This document shows positions 37,104 to 45,380 of a stretch of 64,000 nt of DNA, piece by piece. Where the stretch lies: contig NZ_JAJBBR010000001.1 of the NCBI RefSeq assembly GCF_020532555.1, positions 310,001 to 374,000 of the forward strand. Direction: 5' to 3'. The translations under genes were made by a program, and so were the position numbers. How positions within the stretch are numbered: position 1 is the first letter of the stretch; each line of letters opens with the position of its first letter. Origin of the DNA: Microvirga lenta. GTDB taxonomy: Bacteria; Pseudomonadota; Alphaproteobacteria; Rhizobiales; Beijerinckiaceae. The notes beneath the pieces were generated by a model. That model ran no database searches, was not told the origin of the DNA, and saw only the letters and a list, made by a program, of their open reading frames with translations.

Positions 37104-38026
37104 TTGAAGCCGCAATGATCTGGAACGAGCCCAACAATAAATCCCATTGGGATCCGGAAATCGACCCGGAATGGGGGCTCTTTGCCGAGATGGCCATTGC
37201 CGCAGGCCAAGCCATCAAGGCCGAGAACCCGACCCTGCCGCGGGTTCTTGGCGGCATCTCGCCGATTGATCCCGCGTTCATCCAGAATCTGTCGAACCGT
37301 GGCGTTCTGGACCATATCGACGTCGTGGCCGTCCATGGCTTTCCCCTGGACTGGAACCTCTGGCAGATCCACGAATGGCCGTCTAAGATCGACGAGATCC
37401 GCGCCGTGACGGACAAGCCGATCTGGGTGACGGAGGTCGGAATCTCGACCTTCGGAGCCGAGGAGGTGCAGGTCTGGGGTCTGAAACGCACCGCGGAGCT
37501 TCTGATCGGCGAGGTGCCTCGGATTCACTGGTACAGCCTCTACGATCTCCCTCGCGCCTGGGGCGCGACGACCCGGCACCGCGAGGCGGAAGGCTCATCC
37601 TATTACCGCCATTTCTACATGGGCCTCCTCCGCGAGGACGGGTCCCCGAAACCTGCTCTCGAAGAGTATGCGAAGCATGCTTCCGAGATGGGGCTCTGCC
37701 AGTGGTTCCATTTCGAGGATCATCGTCTGGACGACGCCGTCGCATGGATGAAGCGCCTCGGCGTGAAGCATCTGCGTACGGGCCTGTCCTGGGCGGACAG
37801 CTTCCGCCCCAATGCCCTCGACTGGTTCGACCGTCAGATGGAGGCGCTTGCCGATTTCGATGTCACGGTGACCTTCTGCTTTACGCCTGAGCATCGCGGG
37901 ATCGCGCCGCACCATACGAGCGCTCCCCAGGTGAAGGAGGAGTTCGCCGAGTTCTGCGCCACCATGATCCGCCGCTATGCCGGCCAGGCTGCTCCTGCGC
38001 CGCAGAAGGTTCTCGAGGTGCTGTAA
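37100..38026 (+). CDS. Cytosolic glycoside hydrolase-like protein, apparently circularly permuted
   Basis: A 308-residue protein with clan GH-A features, of the sort annotated 'beta-xylosidase'. Seen: the acid/base motif IWNEPNNKSHW with Glu10, only ten residues from the start; later strands VLGGISP and DVVAVHGFP; the nucleophile motif PIWVTEVGIS with Glu112; and WYSLYDLPRAW. After a usual barrel-ending tail (GSPKPALEEYA), residues about 200-300 look like the first strands of a barrel: LGVKHLRTGLSWADS and DVTVTFCFTPEHRG. The strand order is thus 4-8 then 1-3. No signal peptide. Coupled by ATGA to the methyltransferase. It may act as a transglycosidase or trimming enzyme inside the cell. Confidence 0.75.
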   Translation: MIEAAMIWNEPNNKSHWDPEIDPEWGLFAEMAIAAGQAIKAENPTLPRVLGGISPIDPAFIQNLSNRGVLDHIDVVAVHGFPLDWNLWQIHEWPSKIDEIRAVTDKPIWVTEVGISTFGAEEVQVWGLKRTAELLIGEVPRIHWYSLYDLPRAWGATTRHREAEGSSYYRHFYMGLLREDGSPKPALEEYAKHASEMGLCQWFHFEDHRLDDAVAWMKRLGVKHLRTGLSWADSFRPNALDWFDRQMEALADFDVTVTFCFTPEHRGIAPHHTSAPQVKEEFAEFCATMIRRYAGQAAPAPQKVLEVL

Positions 38027-38200
38027 GTCAGTCGCTCTGCTCGACCGAACCGGAGCACGTGAGGTCCTGTCTGCCCAGGGATCGCGCTGCTCCGGGAACG
38101 CCGCTCCGCCGGCATGGGCCGACCGTCTCAGGCCCCTTGCTTGAGCGCTGGGTCATGGCATCAGCCTGCAAAGCCGCCATGCTCACAAATGACGACCGGA

Positions 38201-38226
38201 AGCCTCTCAGGAGAGGCTGACCGAAG
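38201..38226 (+). terminator. Possible terminator after the inositol-associated operon
   Basis: A perfect 8-base inverted repeat, agcctctc/gagaggct, followed by a short T-rich tract (gcttttcgaattttc) about ten bases later. It lies 175 bases past the last gene of the rightward operon and just before the displaced tRNA end. The tail is not directly adjacent, so the call is weak. Confidence 0.35.
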
Positions 38227-38249
38227 CTTTTCGAATTTTCCGGATGGGA

Positions 38250-38298
38250 TGGTAGCGGAGGAGGGATTTGAACCCCCGACACAAGGATTATGATTCCT
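38250..38298 (-). repeat. attL: displaced 3' part of tRNA-Met, 49-bp direct repeat
   Basis: This 49-base stretch is identical to 57577-57625, the 3' half of the intact tRNA-Met gene from the anticodon arm to CCA. Identity ends sharply on both sides (a/g before, a/c after). It is the original tRNA 3' end pushed aside when a mobile element entered. Left of it lies native chromosome; right of it the element begins. Confidence 0.92.
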
Positions 38299-38435
38299 AT
38301 TTTCTATTTATCCACTTCGCCTTTCCAAGGCCAATGTGATTGCGGAAAGCCTTAAACGGGCTAAATTTCGCTGGAATTGTTCATCTGCAAGACAACATAA
38401 CTCGCAAACATCCGGTTCAAAGGCCAAAGTTTCTA

Positions 38436-38488
38436 TTGGTATGAACTTGGTATGTCGCTATTCTCCCGCGCGCTCCCAAAGTTACCAA
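38436..38488. repeat. Left arm-type sites: TTGGTAT pair plus inverted copy
   Basis: TTGGTAT at 38436-38442 and again at 38447-38453, same orientation, 11 bases apart, followed by TTACCAA at 38482-38488, one base from the inverted form. The same arrangement occurs near the right end at 57474-57518. Such 11-base spaced repeats at both ends fit arm-type binding sites of the integrase or an excision factor. They lie just upstream of the integrase gene and could also serve autoregulation. Confidence 0.6.
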
Positions 38489-38501
38489 GTGAAGGTGCAG
38501 A

Positions 38502-40193
38502 ATGCCGTCGTCCCGGGTGGAGATCGGACCAACACAAATTGAACAGGCCGCGGCCGCCGCCTTGGCAGGAACTTACACCTCAGCCGATCCCCTTGTTTTC
38601 GCTGATGTCATAGAGAAGGGGTTGTCCCTTCGGATCCAAGGAGGCTCGGCCTCTTGGATATTGAAGTGGAATGGAAAGACAAAGTCCCTGGGGAAGCTGG
38701 CTGATATTAAGACAGCGAAAACAGCCAGGGAGAAGGCTCGTGTCGTTCGAGCTATGCTCAAGATTGGTGACGACCCCTCCGCATATATCGCCTCGCGTCA
38801 TGCTGGGCGGGACCATAGAGCTGCAACTGCGGACATCGAAGCTCGCAAGGCTGCCGAGGCAGGGGAATGGAAATGGCCGGACCTAGTCCAGCGTTACATC
38901 GAGGACCACGTCTCACAGCCGAAGAAGAAGCGCTATGGCACCAAGCCTCCTTCGGACAGCTCGATTAAGGACGCCCGTCGCCACCTGACCTTGCCACCAT
39001 TCGATCGGCTCAAGACCAAGCTTCTCCGCCAGATCGCGGCCGATGATATTGAGGCAATCCGCGATGCCGTTATGAAGGAAAATGGCGGGACCTCAAGCCG
39101 CAAGGTCGTCAACTACTCTCGCGCGGCCCTGAGTTGGGCTAAACGCTTCCACAAGGGATCATCCGGCCTTGGTGGAATCCCAGCTTGGTGGACAGAGGTC
39201 GAGTCGCTCCACGTAGAGCAGGCCCGGACCCGTCTTCTGACCCTAGAGCAGATCGCGAAGGTTCTCCACATAGCTGAAACGAACCAGGTCTTGCCGAAGC
39301 GGCTCAACAACAAGGCGCCTTCGAAAGCAATCCTTGCCGCGCTTTGGTGGATCGTGTTGACGGCCCAGAGGACGAGCGCCTCAATGTCCATCCTAACATC
39401 GCACCTGGTCGATGATCCCAATGCCGCTGGATGGAAGATCGTCGCGTTCCCTGCCGGCTCAATGAAGTCGAAGCGCTTTCACGCCCTGCCAATCCCACCC
39501 CGCGTGGTCATGATCCTCGATCGCGCGATGGCGGTCCGTCCCAGCTCACAATGGGTCTTTCCGTCGGAGCGAAGAGGCAGGCGTCACAGCCAAGCATCCG
39601 AGGAATCGGCAACCTCTAATCCTGCCGACGACATTCACGTCTATGATTCTTCCGTCAATCTACTCATTCGGCGCCTTCGGGGATTGGATGAAATCGGTCG
39701 AGCGAGGTCTACGCCTGATCTGTTAGAGGGCATCCCCGATTTCTCCCCCCATGACCTCCGGCGCTCTCTGGCAACGATCTTGTCCGACATGTCCATCCGG
39801 GGAGACGCCGCGTCGGCTGTGCTGGACCATTCATCCGGTGTTCCGGGAGGCGTCGAATTCCATCAAGCTGACGTGACACGATTGGTCTACAACCGTTCCC
39901 AGCGCCTTGAACTTAAGCGAGAAGCTATGACAGCCTGGACCGAGGCTGTGTTTGCAGCCTGCGACGAGGAATGGGGACTCAACCGGAAAAGCTTGCTCCG
40001 CCATCCGACCAGAAACCTGCCTTGGTATCGCCGGAAAGAACTAGAGGTCGCCCGTGAAGAGGCCGCAGCCCAAGCAGCCGCAGATCAGGCGAAGGCAGTA
40101 ACCTCTCGCATTCCTGTTAAGATCGATCTCAGCAAGCTCAGAGCTTTGAAGGACAATGACGTCGAGCCCGATGACTTCGATGAGGCAGGTTGA
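38502..40193 (+). CDS. Tyrosine-family integrase of the element
   Basis: A 563-residue tyrosine recombinase that should catalyse integration into and excision from tRNA-Met. Seen: an N-terminal DUF4102-like start (FADVIEKGLSLRIQGGSASW, LGKLADIKTAKTAREKA), a core-binding region around residues 125-240, then the catalytic domain with the first Arg in LTAQRTSAS near 290, HDLRRSLATILSDM near 417, a His in VLDHSSGV, and the nucleophile Tyr in RLVYNRS near 463. It is longer than most integrases (about 400), with an acidic C-terminal tail. It lies 200 bases from attL and reads into the element, the usual layout. Confidence 0.9.
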   Translation: MPSSRVEIGPTQIEQAAAAALAGTYTSADPLVFADVIEKGLSLRIQGGSASWILKWNGKTKSLGKLADIKTAKTAREKARVVRAMLKIGDDPSAYIASRHAGRDHRAATADIEARKAAEAGEWKWPDLVQRYIEDHVSQPKKKRYGTKPPSDSSIKDARRHLTLPPFDRLKTKLLRQIAADDIEAIRDAVMKENGGTSSRKVVNYSRAALSWAKRFHKGSSGLGGIPAWWTEVESLHVEQARTRLLTLEQIAKVLHIAETNQVLPKRLNNKAPSKAILAALWWIVLTAQRTSASMSILTSHLVDDPNAAGWKIVAFPAGSMKSKRFHALPIPPRVVMILDRAMAVRPSSQWVFPSERRGRRHSQASEESATSNPADDIHVYDSSVNLLIRRLRGLDEIGRARSTPDLLEGIPDFSPHDLRRSLATILSDMSIRGDAASAVLDHSSGVPGGVEFHQADVTRLVYNRSQRLELKREAMTAWTEAVFAACDEEWGLNRKSLLRHPTRNLPWYRRKELEVAREEAAAQAAADQAKAVTSRIPVKIDLSKLRALKDNDVEPDDFDEAG

Positions 40194-40578
40194 TGGGGGT
40201 AGGCAGTTGCGATCTGAATAGCTGTGATGACGCGCTCATGCGACCATGCCCTTGGTAAGAGCTCACCTGATGCAGTACGGCATCCAAGCACCATCCCTAA
40301 CATCGTGGAGCACTTCCCTACACAACTTCCCTACTTGAAGGTGAAATCCGTAGGGAAGTTGTGCGTCTGGCGTAGGGTTCCTTGGGCTGAGTCTCATGAG
40401 CGCGGCCCGATTGGATCGCCACCGCGGAAAGGGGCTTGTCCTCCGCTTCGCCGACAGTTCTCATCAATAGGAAAGCGCCGGATCATCGGGCTGTGGCGGC
40501 CCTCCCCGGCGCTTTCTGGAGCACGAATAGAATGCTTGTCGGCATCGTCCACGTCAAAGTGATGCGAGGGTCCCTGCG
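40194..40578. other. Intergenic region with inverted and direct repeats (possible origin)
   Basis: A 385-base gap between the integrase and the replication-protein gene. It contains a perfect 14-base inverted repeat and further direct copies of its inner word (see the repeat at 40313-40375). No gene is evident. It is the natural place for the promoter of the replication gene and, if the element replicates after excision, for its origin. Confidence 0.5.
40313..40375. repeat. Iteron-like repeats upstream of the replication gene
   Basis: A perfect inverted repeat, cacaacttccctac at 40321-40334 and gtagggaagttgtg at 40350-40363, with a 15-base spacer. The word cttccctac is preceded by another acttcccta (40312-40320), and gtaggg recurs at 40371-40376. 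There is no T-run after the second arm, so a terminator is unlikely; operator or origin iterons for the RepA-like protein are the better reading. Confidence 0.5.
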
Positions 40579-42069
40579 GTGACCCGGAGGCCGGGACATA
40601 TCCCCGGCCAGCCGACGCCCCCTTCTACCCCTGAAGCCAAAAATGTTGACGTTCCGAGCAATGCGGCCGCCTCTCGCTCTCGCGACACGGTCCCTGAATG
40701 CGTTCGAGTGTTCGAGACTCGTTGGGCTGAAGCTCAATGGCTGCGCGACGCCATGTCCGGGATCAGGGAACGCCGCCTGTCCGCTGCACCGAGAGACGGT
40801 GACACCTTCTTCGCCGACCGAGTGCTGTCACGCCGCGATCTGGTCCATCGGCGCCTGACCGACGGCTTCCAGTGCTTCGGCGAGGAAATTGGCGGGCGAT
40901 ACAGGACGCCCTTCAAGGAGTTTGGCCTCCGCTCGGACCAGAGCCATGTCCTGCGTCGCATCGTTCAGCTCACGCCACGGACGTCGCGCCTCATGAGCGG
41001 CCGCACGAAGGACATCATGACCAAGGGCGACTCGAAGCTGCTCAGCCTCGACAATCCCTGGATCGTGATGAACGGCAAGGTCAGGGGCGTCTTCCGGATC
41101 GACCTCGATGTCACGTTCCCGTCCTGGGACGCGCTGCGGTACGAGATCGAACAGCTCAGGCTGCCATGCCTACCGCACATCATCGTCGCCTTCGAGTTGC
41201 CGGACGGCCGAATCGAGCGTCCCCATGTCATTTACCTGCTGCCTTACCAATCCAGCGTGTGGTTCGACCCCAGCGACCCGCGCTGCCGTCGGGACATCAT
41301 GAGCCTCTGGCGGGGCGTCCATGCAGGCATCACGAAGGAGTTCCTGCCACTCGGCGCCGATCCCGGTGCCCTGTCGAATGCGATGCGGATCAAGAATCCC
41401 CTTTCGTTTTTCTGGTCCTATCGCACCTGGAACGAAACGATCTTCCCGGACCTGTCGGAATGGGCTGGCTGGGTCGACACGACAACGAGCCGGACCACTA
41501 TGATCCGCGAGAGCGCCGCTGCTCTGTCCGGGATGGAGAGGAAAGCCTCGAACATCCTGTTCACCACGCTCCAGGAGTGGGTGTTCGCGCTGTTGCGAGA
41601 TCTGCACAACCAGGGTGACCAGATTTACGTCCTGTCCATTGCGAGCAAGGACCGCGATCGTTTGGCAGAGAAGCTGTTCAACACTCTGGTCGGCCGTGCG
41701 AGCCAAGTTGCCGACAATCCCAAACAGGCCCAGGCCATCCTGTACCGCGTCACCACCTATGCCGCCGATCACTGGAATGCGAGCCGGGTTGCTCGCGATG
41801 CCTCCAAGGACCGAGGGGCCTGCACCCCTGATGTCGACGGAGTGGCTGGGACCGCCAGCCGGCAGGCCATTGGCGGCCGCTACGCCGCAGCCCTGCGTGC
41901 CTCGCGCGCTGTTGAAACCCTCCGCTCCGCGGTGCAAACCGCCCTCGCCGAGGGAGCGCCTATCACCAAGTCTGAGATCGCCCGGCGCTCAGGCCTGTCC
42001 CGGCCAACCGTCCTCAAGCATTGGGCGGCTGTCGAGTCTCTCATCAAGGCCGGCACCGGTGAGGTGTAA
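40579..42069 (+). CDS. RepA-like replication initiator / AEP-type primase
   Basis: A 496-residue protein resembling the plasmid replicase family (ColE2-RepA-like, archaeo-eukaryotic primase fold). Seen: SLDNPWIVMNGKVRGVFRID, HIIVAFELPDGRIERPHVIY, then LGADPGALSNAMRIKNPLSF, the order found in these replicases, and a C-terminal helix-turn-helix ITKSEIARRSGLSRPTVLKHW. It starts with GTG at 40579; an ATG about 58 codons on is possible. Its presence suggests the element can replicate after excision, using the repeats just upstream. Family placement rests on motif resemblance. Confidence 0.65.
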   Translation: MTRRPGHIPGQPTPPSTPEAKNVDVPSNAAASRSRDTVPECVRVFETRWAEAQWLRDAMSGIRERRLSAAPRDGDTFFADRVLSRRDLVHRRLTDGFQCFGEEIGGRYRTPFKEFGLRSDQSHVLRRIVQLTPRTSRLMSGRTKDIMTKGDSKLLSLDNPWIVMNGKVRGVFRIDLDVTFPSWDALRYEIEQLRLPCLPHIIVAFELPDGRIERPHVIYLLPYQSSVWFDPSDPRCRRDIMSLWRGVHAGITKEFLPLGADPGALSNAMRIKNPLSFFWSYRTWNETIFPDLSEWAGWVDTTTSRTTMIRESAAALSGMERKASNILFTTLQEWVFALLRDLHNQGDQIYVLSIASKDRDRLAEKLFNTLVGRASQVADNPKQAQAILYRVTTYAADHWNASRVARDASKDRGACTPDVDGVAGTASRQAIGGRYAAALRASRAVETLRSAVQTALAEGAPITKSEIARRSGLSRPTVLKHWAAVESLIKAGTGEV

Positions 42070-42085
42070 AAGACAGTGTATAGAT

Positions 42086-42112
42086 AAAAAGCAACCCGGC
42101 CTTCGGCCCGGG
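42086..42112 (-). terminator. Terminator of the DUF3102-like gene
   Basis: Read leftward, a GC-rich hairpin (CCCGGGCC..GGCCGGG with a one-base bulge and a GAA loop) is followed by GTTGC and five T residues, 85 bases past the stop of the leftward gene at 42197. It also lies right after the stop of the convergent replication gene, but the T-run favours the leftward transcript. Confidence 0.6.
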
Positions 42113-42196
42113 CAAGATCATACCTGCACCGAGCCGGAGAACTGTGTCCCTTCCTGTACCGAGGTGGAACGATGGTCGTTTAAGGGAGTGGTCCCA

Positions 42197-43456
42197 TCAC
42201 GGGAGAGGACCACTCCCAGACGCGGATCCTTCCCTCGACGGGCGCGGCGGAACAACCGGCGGACGCTTGAAGCCCTTTCCCTTCCCGCCCTCGCTACTTG
42301 CCCCAGTCGAAATGCCAGAGACCGGATCGATAGGCGGAATGACCGATGCGGTCAGGTCAGTCGGGAGCACGATGGAATCGGTCTGCACCGCCGGACAGGC
42401 GCCCGTTTCAACCTGACAGGTGGCGATCGCCAGCTCAATGTTCGGCTCCGCAACTGGGTCGGCATGTTGATTGTCGGGTTCCCCAATGGGATCCCCAGCC
42501 TCGATCACGGCGGCCCCGATGCCCAAACGATCCATCTCACGCACGAACTCAGGCGGGAGCGTTTGCCCGTCCTCAGCCAGAACCGGATCACGTCCCAAGG
42601 CCCATCCCAGTGCGGGAAGGACCTCAGAGCGAAGAGCGCTCACGAGGTCATCGACATTAATTCTTTCGCTCCGTTCGAGCGTGAGCAAGGCATCATTGAC
42701 ATCCTGCCAGCGGCCCTCCGGCCATTGGGGGCGATCCTTCCAGGCCTTGCCGAGGTACTGATTGGCTTTGTTCCAAAACTCGCAGCCGGACATGCGTTCC
42801 AGCTCAATCCGGAGCCACGTCGCCTCCCAGGCAACAGCCTTCACGAGCTCCCCCTTGTGGAAGCGCTTCTTGACCTTTCCGTCGGGCATCGCTGCCTCGA
42901 CCTTGGCATGAAGCGCAGTCAGGCGTTCAATCCACTCGTCGACGCTCGTCCGCATGCATCCGGTCAGGAACGCGATCAGCCCCTTCCGCCCGGGTTCGTG
43001 GACAGTCTCCTCCACTTGGCTCTTCGCATTCTTAAGAGGGCGGCCGGCACGGAGGATCTGCTCGACGTCGCGGCCGATGAGAGTCTCCCCGGCCTCCAGC
43101 CGACTGAAGATCTCGTCGACCACCTCATCCGGTGCGGTCGCCAGCTTGACCAGCGTGGTGGGCTTGATGCCCAAATCCGCGATGCTGTCGCGCCGGCTGC
43201 CGAAACGCTGGTGAACCCTGATGTAGTTCCCAGCCGTTTTGGGTGTCATCTGACACTCCCGGGACACCCACCTCTCGAATCCACGGGGCACCAATGCCTT
43301 GGCCCGCTCAAGGATCTCGCCGAGTTCGAGGATCTGGAGGTTGGTCTTCCTGGCAATCACAGCAATGGCGGAGGCGCAGCCGCGCAGAGCCTCCTTGTCT
43401 GCGATCGAAATGTGCCCGTAGTCGAAGGGTTTGAGATGGTGGCGTCGTGAGGTCAA
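42197..43456 (-). CDS. DUF3102-like protein, possibly partition or replication accessory
   Basis: A 419-residue protein starting with TTG, supported by an AGGAG ribosome site seven bases upstream. Residues about 30-110 resemble DUF3102: LQILELGEILERAKALVPRG then FERWVSRECQMTPKTAGNYI, which looks DNA-binding. The middle is helical and charged; the last 80 residues are acidic and proline-rich (IPPIDPVSGI, RPPVVPPRPS) and probably disordered. It is convergent with the replication gene. DUF3102 proteins occur on plasmids and mobile elements next to replication genes; the function is not known and the partition idea is a guess from position. Confidence 0.6.
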   Translation of the reverse strand: MTSRRHHLKPFDYGHISIADKEALRGCASAIAVIARKTNLQILELGEILERAKALVPRGFERWVSRECQMTPKTAGNYIRVHQRFGSRRDSIADLGIKPTTLVKLATAPDEVVDEIFSRLEAGETLIGRDVEQILRAGRPLKNAKSQVEETVHEPGRKGLIAFLTGCMRTSVDEWIERLTALHAKVEAAMPDGKVKKRFHKGELVKAVAWEATWLRIELERMSGCEFWNKANQYLGKAWKDRPQWPEGRWQDVNDALLTLERSERINVDDLVSALRSEVLPALGWALGRDPVLAEDGQTLPPEFVREMDRLGIGAAVIEAGDPIGEPDNQHADPVAEPNIELAIATCQVETGACPAVQTDSIVLPTDLTASVIPPIDPVSGISTGASSEGGKGKGFKRPPVVPPRPSREGSASGSGPLP

Positions 43457-44067
43457 AGAACTCTCCTGTTTGTCTTGACCCCCACATGAGGTCGAGGTTT
43501 CGAGAAAAGTTCCCGGACAGGAGAAAAAATTTAACGAGGCGTTGAGACAGCTCTGACATTACGGGTTTTGTACCGTCAGGGCCCCCAGTGCTGGTCTACC
43601 AGTCGGGGACCGGAAGGTCCGGACAAGCTACACGAGCTGACCTCCGCAAGGAGCTGCCGGAATTCTCGGTGTGACCCACAACAGACATTCCCTTAGTCGG
43701 GCGAGAGTGATCCGCCGCATCCTGGAAGAAGGCGGGTCCGTTCGGGAGTTGCGGCTGGCTTTGGTGTCAGGGAACACACCGCCGCAGATAGGAACCCCGT
43801 GTCATCTTCCCGGGGACATCGTTGACGGGAGACCTGGCAGCCGTGGCGCGATAGACCTGGTCGCGTTGATCCTGAGGCGCTGGCCCTCGTCGCGATGCGG
43901 GGACCAGACCTTTGAGAACGCACTCGACAGGCTCTCCATAAGCGAGCCGGCAAGCTTTGCAGCGTGCCTGCTGGTGGAGCTTCGGCTGCGACCGAGGTGT
44001 ATGATATTAGTGAACGAGCTTGGCCCGTGGGCGTTACCCCCGGGGCTGCCAACCGGAGTACAAGGAA
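43457..44067. other. Divergent intergenic region on the element
   Basis: About 610 bases between the leftward DUF3102-like gene and the rightward sensor kinase. The last part is a GC-rich stretch with an open frame from 43671 that lacks any protein-family feature. Short palindromes (ggaccggaaggtcc near 43607-43620; ctggtctaccag near 43593) might be operators. Both promoters should lie here. Confidence 0.4.
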
Positions 44068-45261
44068 GTGGAGCGGGACCTGGAATCCGCCGATGCCGAT
44101 CAGGGACGAGCGGAGGAACGGGTACAGGCCTTCCAGCGGAGCGGCGGCCCGTTCGTCGCCGCGGTCGAAGCCACCCGCATGCCCATGGTGGTCACCGACC
44201 CCACGGTGAGCGGCAATCCCATCGTTTACGTCAACCAATCCTTCATCGACCTCTTCGGGTACTCCCGCGAGGAGGTCTTGGGACAGAACTACTTCTTTCT
44301 GACTGGTCCCGACACTGATCCTGAGGTGGAGCGGCTCATCCGGGCCGCCATGATCGTGGACGAGCCTCTCAACCTTGAGGTCCGGCTTCGGGCCAAGAGC
44401 GGCCGAGAGGTCTGGGCAGCCCAGTTCGTCAGCCCTGTTCACGACGACCAAGGCGGTGTGATCCAGCACTTCGCGTCGTTCTGGGACATCACCCGCCGCG
44501 TCAGGGCCGAGCGCCGCACCCGGCGCCTGAACGAGATGCTGGAGAGCCGAGTTAGGGAACGAACCCAGGAACTCCAGACCGAACTGGACCGCCGACGTGC
44601 CCTGGAAAGTGTCCTGACGGAGAGCGTTCGAGAGAAGGATAAGCTTCTCGGCCAAAGGAACGTGCTGCTGCACGAGATCAATCACCGGGCCAAGAACAGC
44701 ATCACCATGGCAATCTCGATGCTGCGCCTTCAGATGGTACGCCAGGGCAATCCCGGTGTCTCGGAAGCGCTGGAGAACGCCATTCAGCGGCTCGACCACC
44801 TTGCCCGCATTCACGAGCTTCTCTACCGCCAGAACAGCAACGATGTGCAGTTAGTCGACATGGCCGCCTACCTGACGGAGCTATGCCTGAACTTCGGCCA
44901 TCTCCGGAGCCCGGAGGATCATCGCATTGAACTCACGAGCGACGCGGATGACATTACCTTGGATGTTGATCGGGCCATCAACGTAGCCCTAATTGCCGGC
45001 GAGGCGATCACCAACGCTCTCAAGCATGCCTTTCCCGACAAGCGGCGAGGTGCGGTTCGTGTTGGGTTGCATCAGGAAGGAGGTGACGTGCTTCTTTCCA
45101 TCGAGGATAATGGCGTGGGCCTACCTGCCACTCGGCGCCCAGGGTCCATGGGCATGCGGCTGATCGAAGGCATGGCCCGCAGTCTCAATGGCACCTTGAC
45201 CATCGAGGGCGAGCGCAGGACGCGGATTGGCGTGCGCTTTCCAGCCAAGCTTGGATCGTAA
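44068..45261 (+). CDS. LOV-like PAS sensor histidine kinase (HisKA_2) lacking the photoactive Cys
   Basis: A soluble 397-residue sensor kinase. Residues about 25-145 form a PAS domain of LOV type: RMPMVVTDPTVSGNPIVYVN, GYSREEVLGQNYFFLTGPDT and FASFWDITRR. The canonical GxNCRFLQ reads GQNYFFLT, so the flavin-adduct cysteine is a tyrosine. A coiled coil follows, then a HisKA_2 dimerisation domain with the phospho-His in LLHEINHRAKNSI, and the ATPase domain with GEAITNALKHAF and IEDNGVGLP. The GTG start at 44068 places RMPM at residue 37, exactly as in the sister kinase at 49458; the frame extends to a TTG at 44020. The signal may be redox or protein contact rather than blue light. Confidence 0.82.
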   Translation: MERDLESADADQGRAEERVQAFQRSGGPFVAAVEATRMPMVVTDPTVSGNPIVYVNQSFIDLFGYSREEVLGQNYFFLTGPDTDPEVERLIRAAMIVDEPLNLEVRLRAKSGREVWAAQFVSPVHDDQGGVIQHFASFWDITRRVRAERRTRRLNEMLESRVRERTQELQTELDRRRALESVLTESVREKDKLLGQRNVLLHEINHRAKNSITMAISMLRLQMVRQGNPGVSEALENAIQRLDHLARIHELLYRQNSNDVQLVDMAAYLTELCLNFGHLRSPEDHRIELTSDADDITLDVDRAINVALIAGEAITNALKHAFPDKRRGAVRVGLHQEGGDVLLSIEDNGVGLPATRRPGSMGMRLIEGMARSLNGTLTIEGERRTRIGVRFPAKLGS

Positions 45262-45380
45262 GACGATCCGGTCGACCAGTGGCATTCCAGTCGCCCTCAG
45301 GCGACGATCACCGTGAGGGCAGAGTTTGGCACCAGGCTGACCTAAGCTGACTTCTACCCTAAAGGGACTGAAGCAGACCT

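Noticed and set aside
38250..38298. A second tRNA-Met gene at the left end
   Set aside because: Only the 3' 49 bases are present; the D arm and the 5' acceptor strand are missing, so it is an attachment-site remnant.
40321..40363. 14-base inverted repeat as the integrase terminator
   Set aside because: The spacer is 15 bases, no T-run follows, and extra direct copies of the same word are present, so iterons or an operator fit better.
41615..43450. 611-codon + strand frame spanning the replication gene end and the DUF3102-like gene
   Set aside because: It overlaps two better-supported genes on both sides and crosses a terminator; no domain is seen.
43671..44318. 215-codon frame upstream of the first LOV-like kinase
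   Set aside because: It runs into the kinase in another frame, and its second half is Gly/Arg-rich shadow; no family resemblance.
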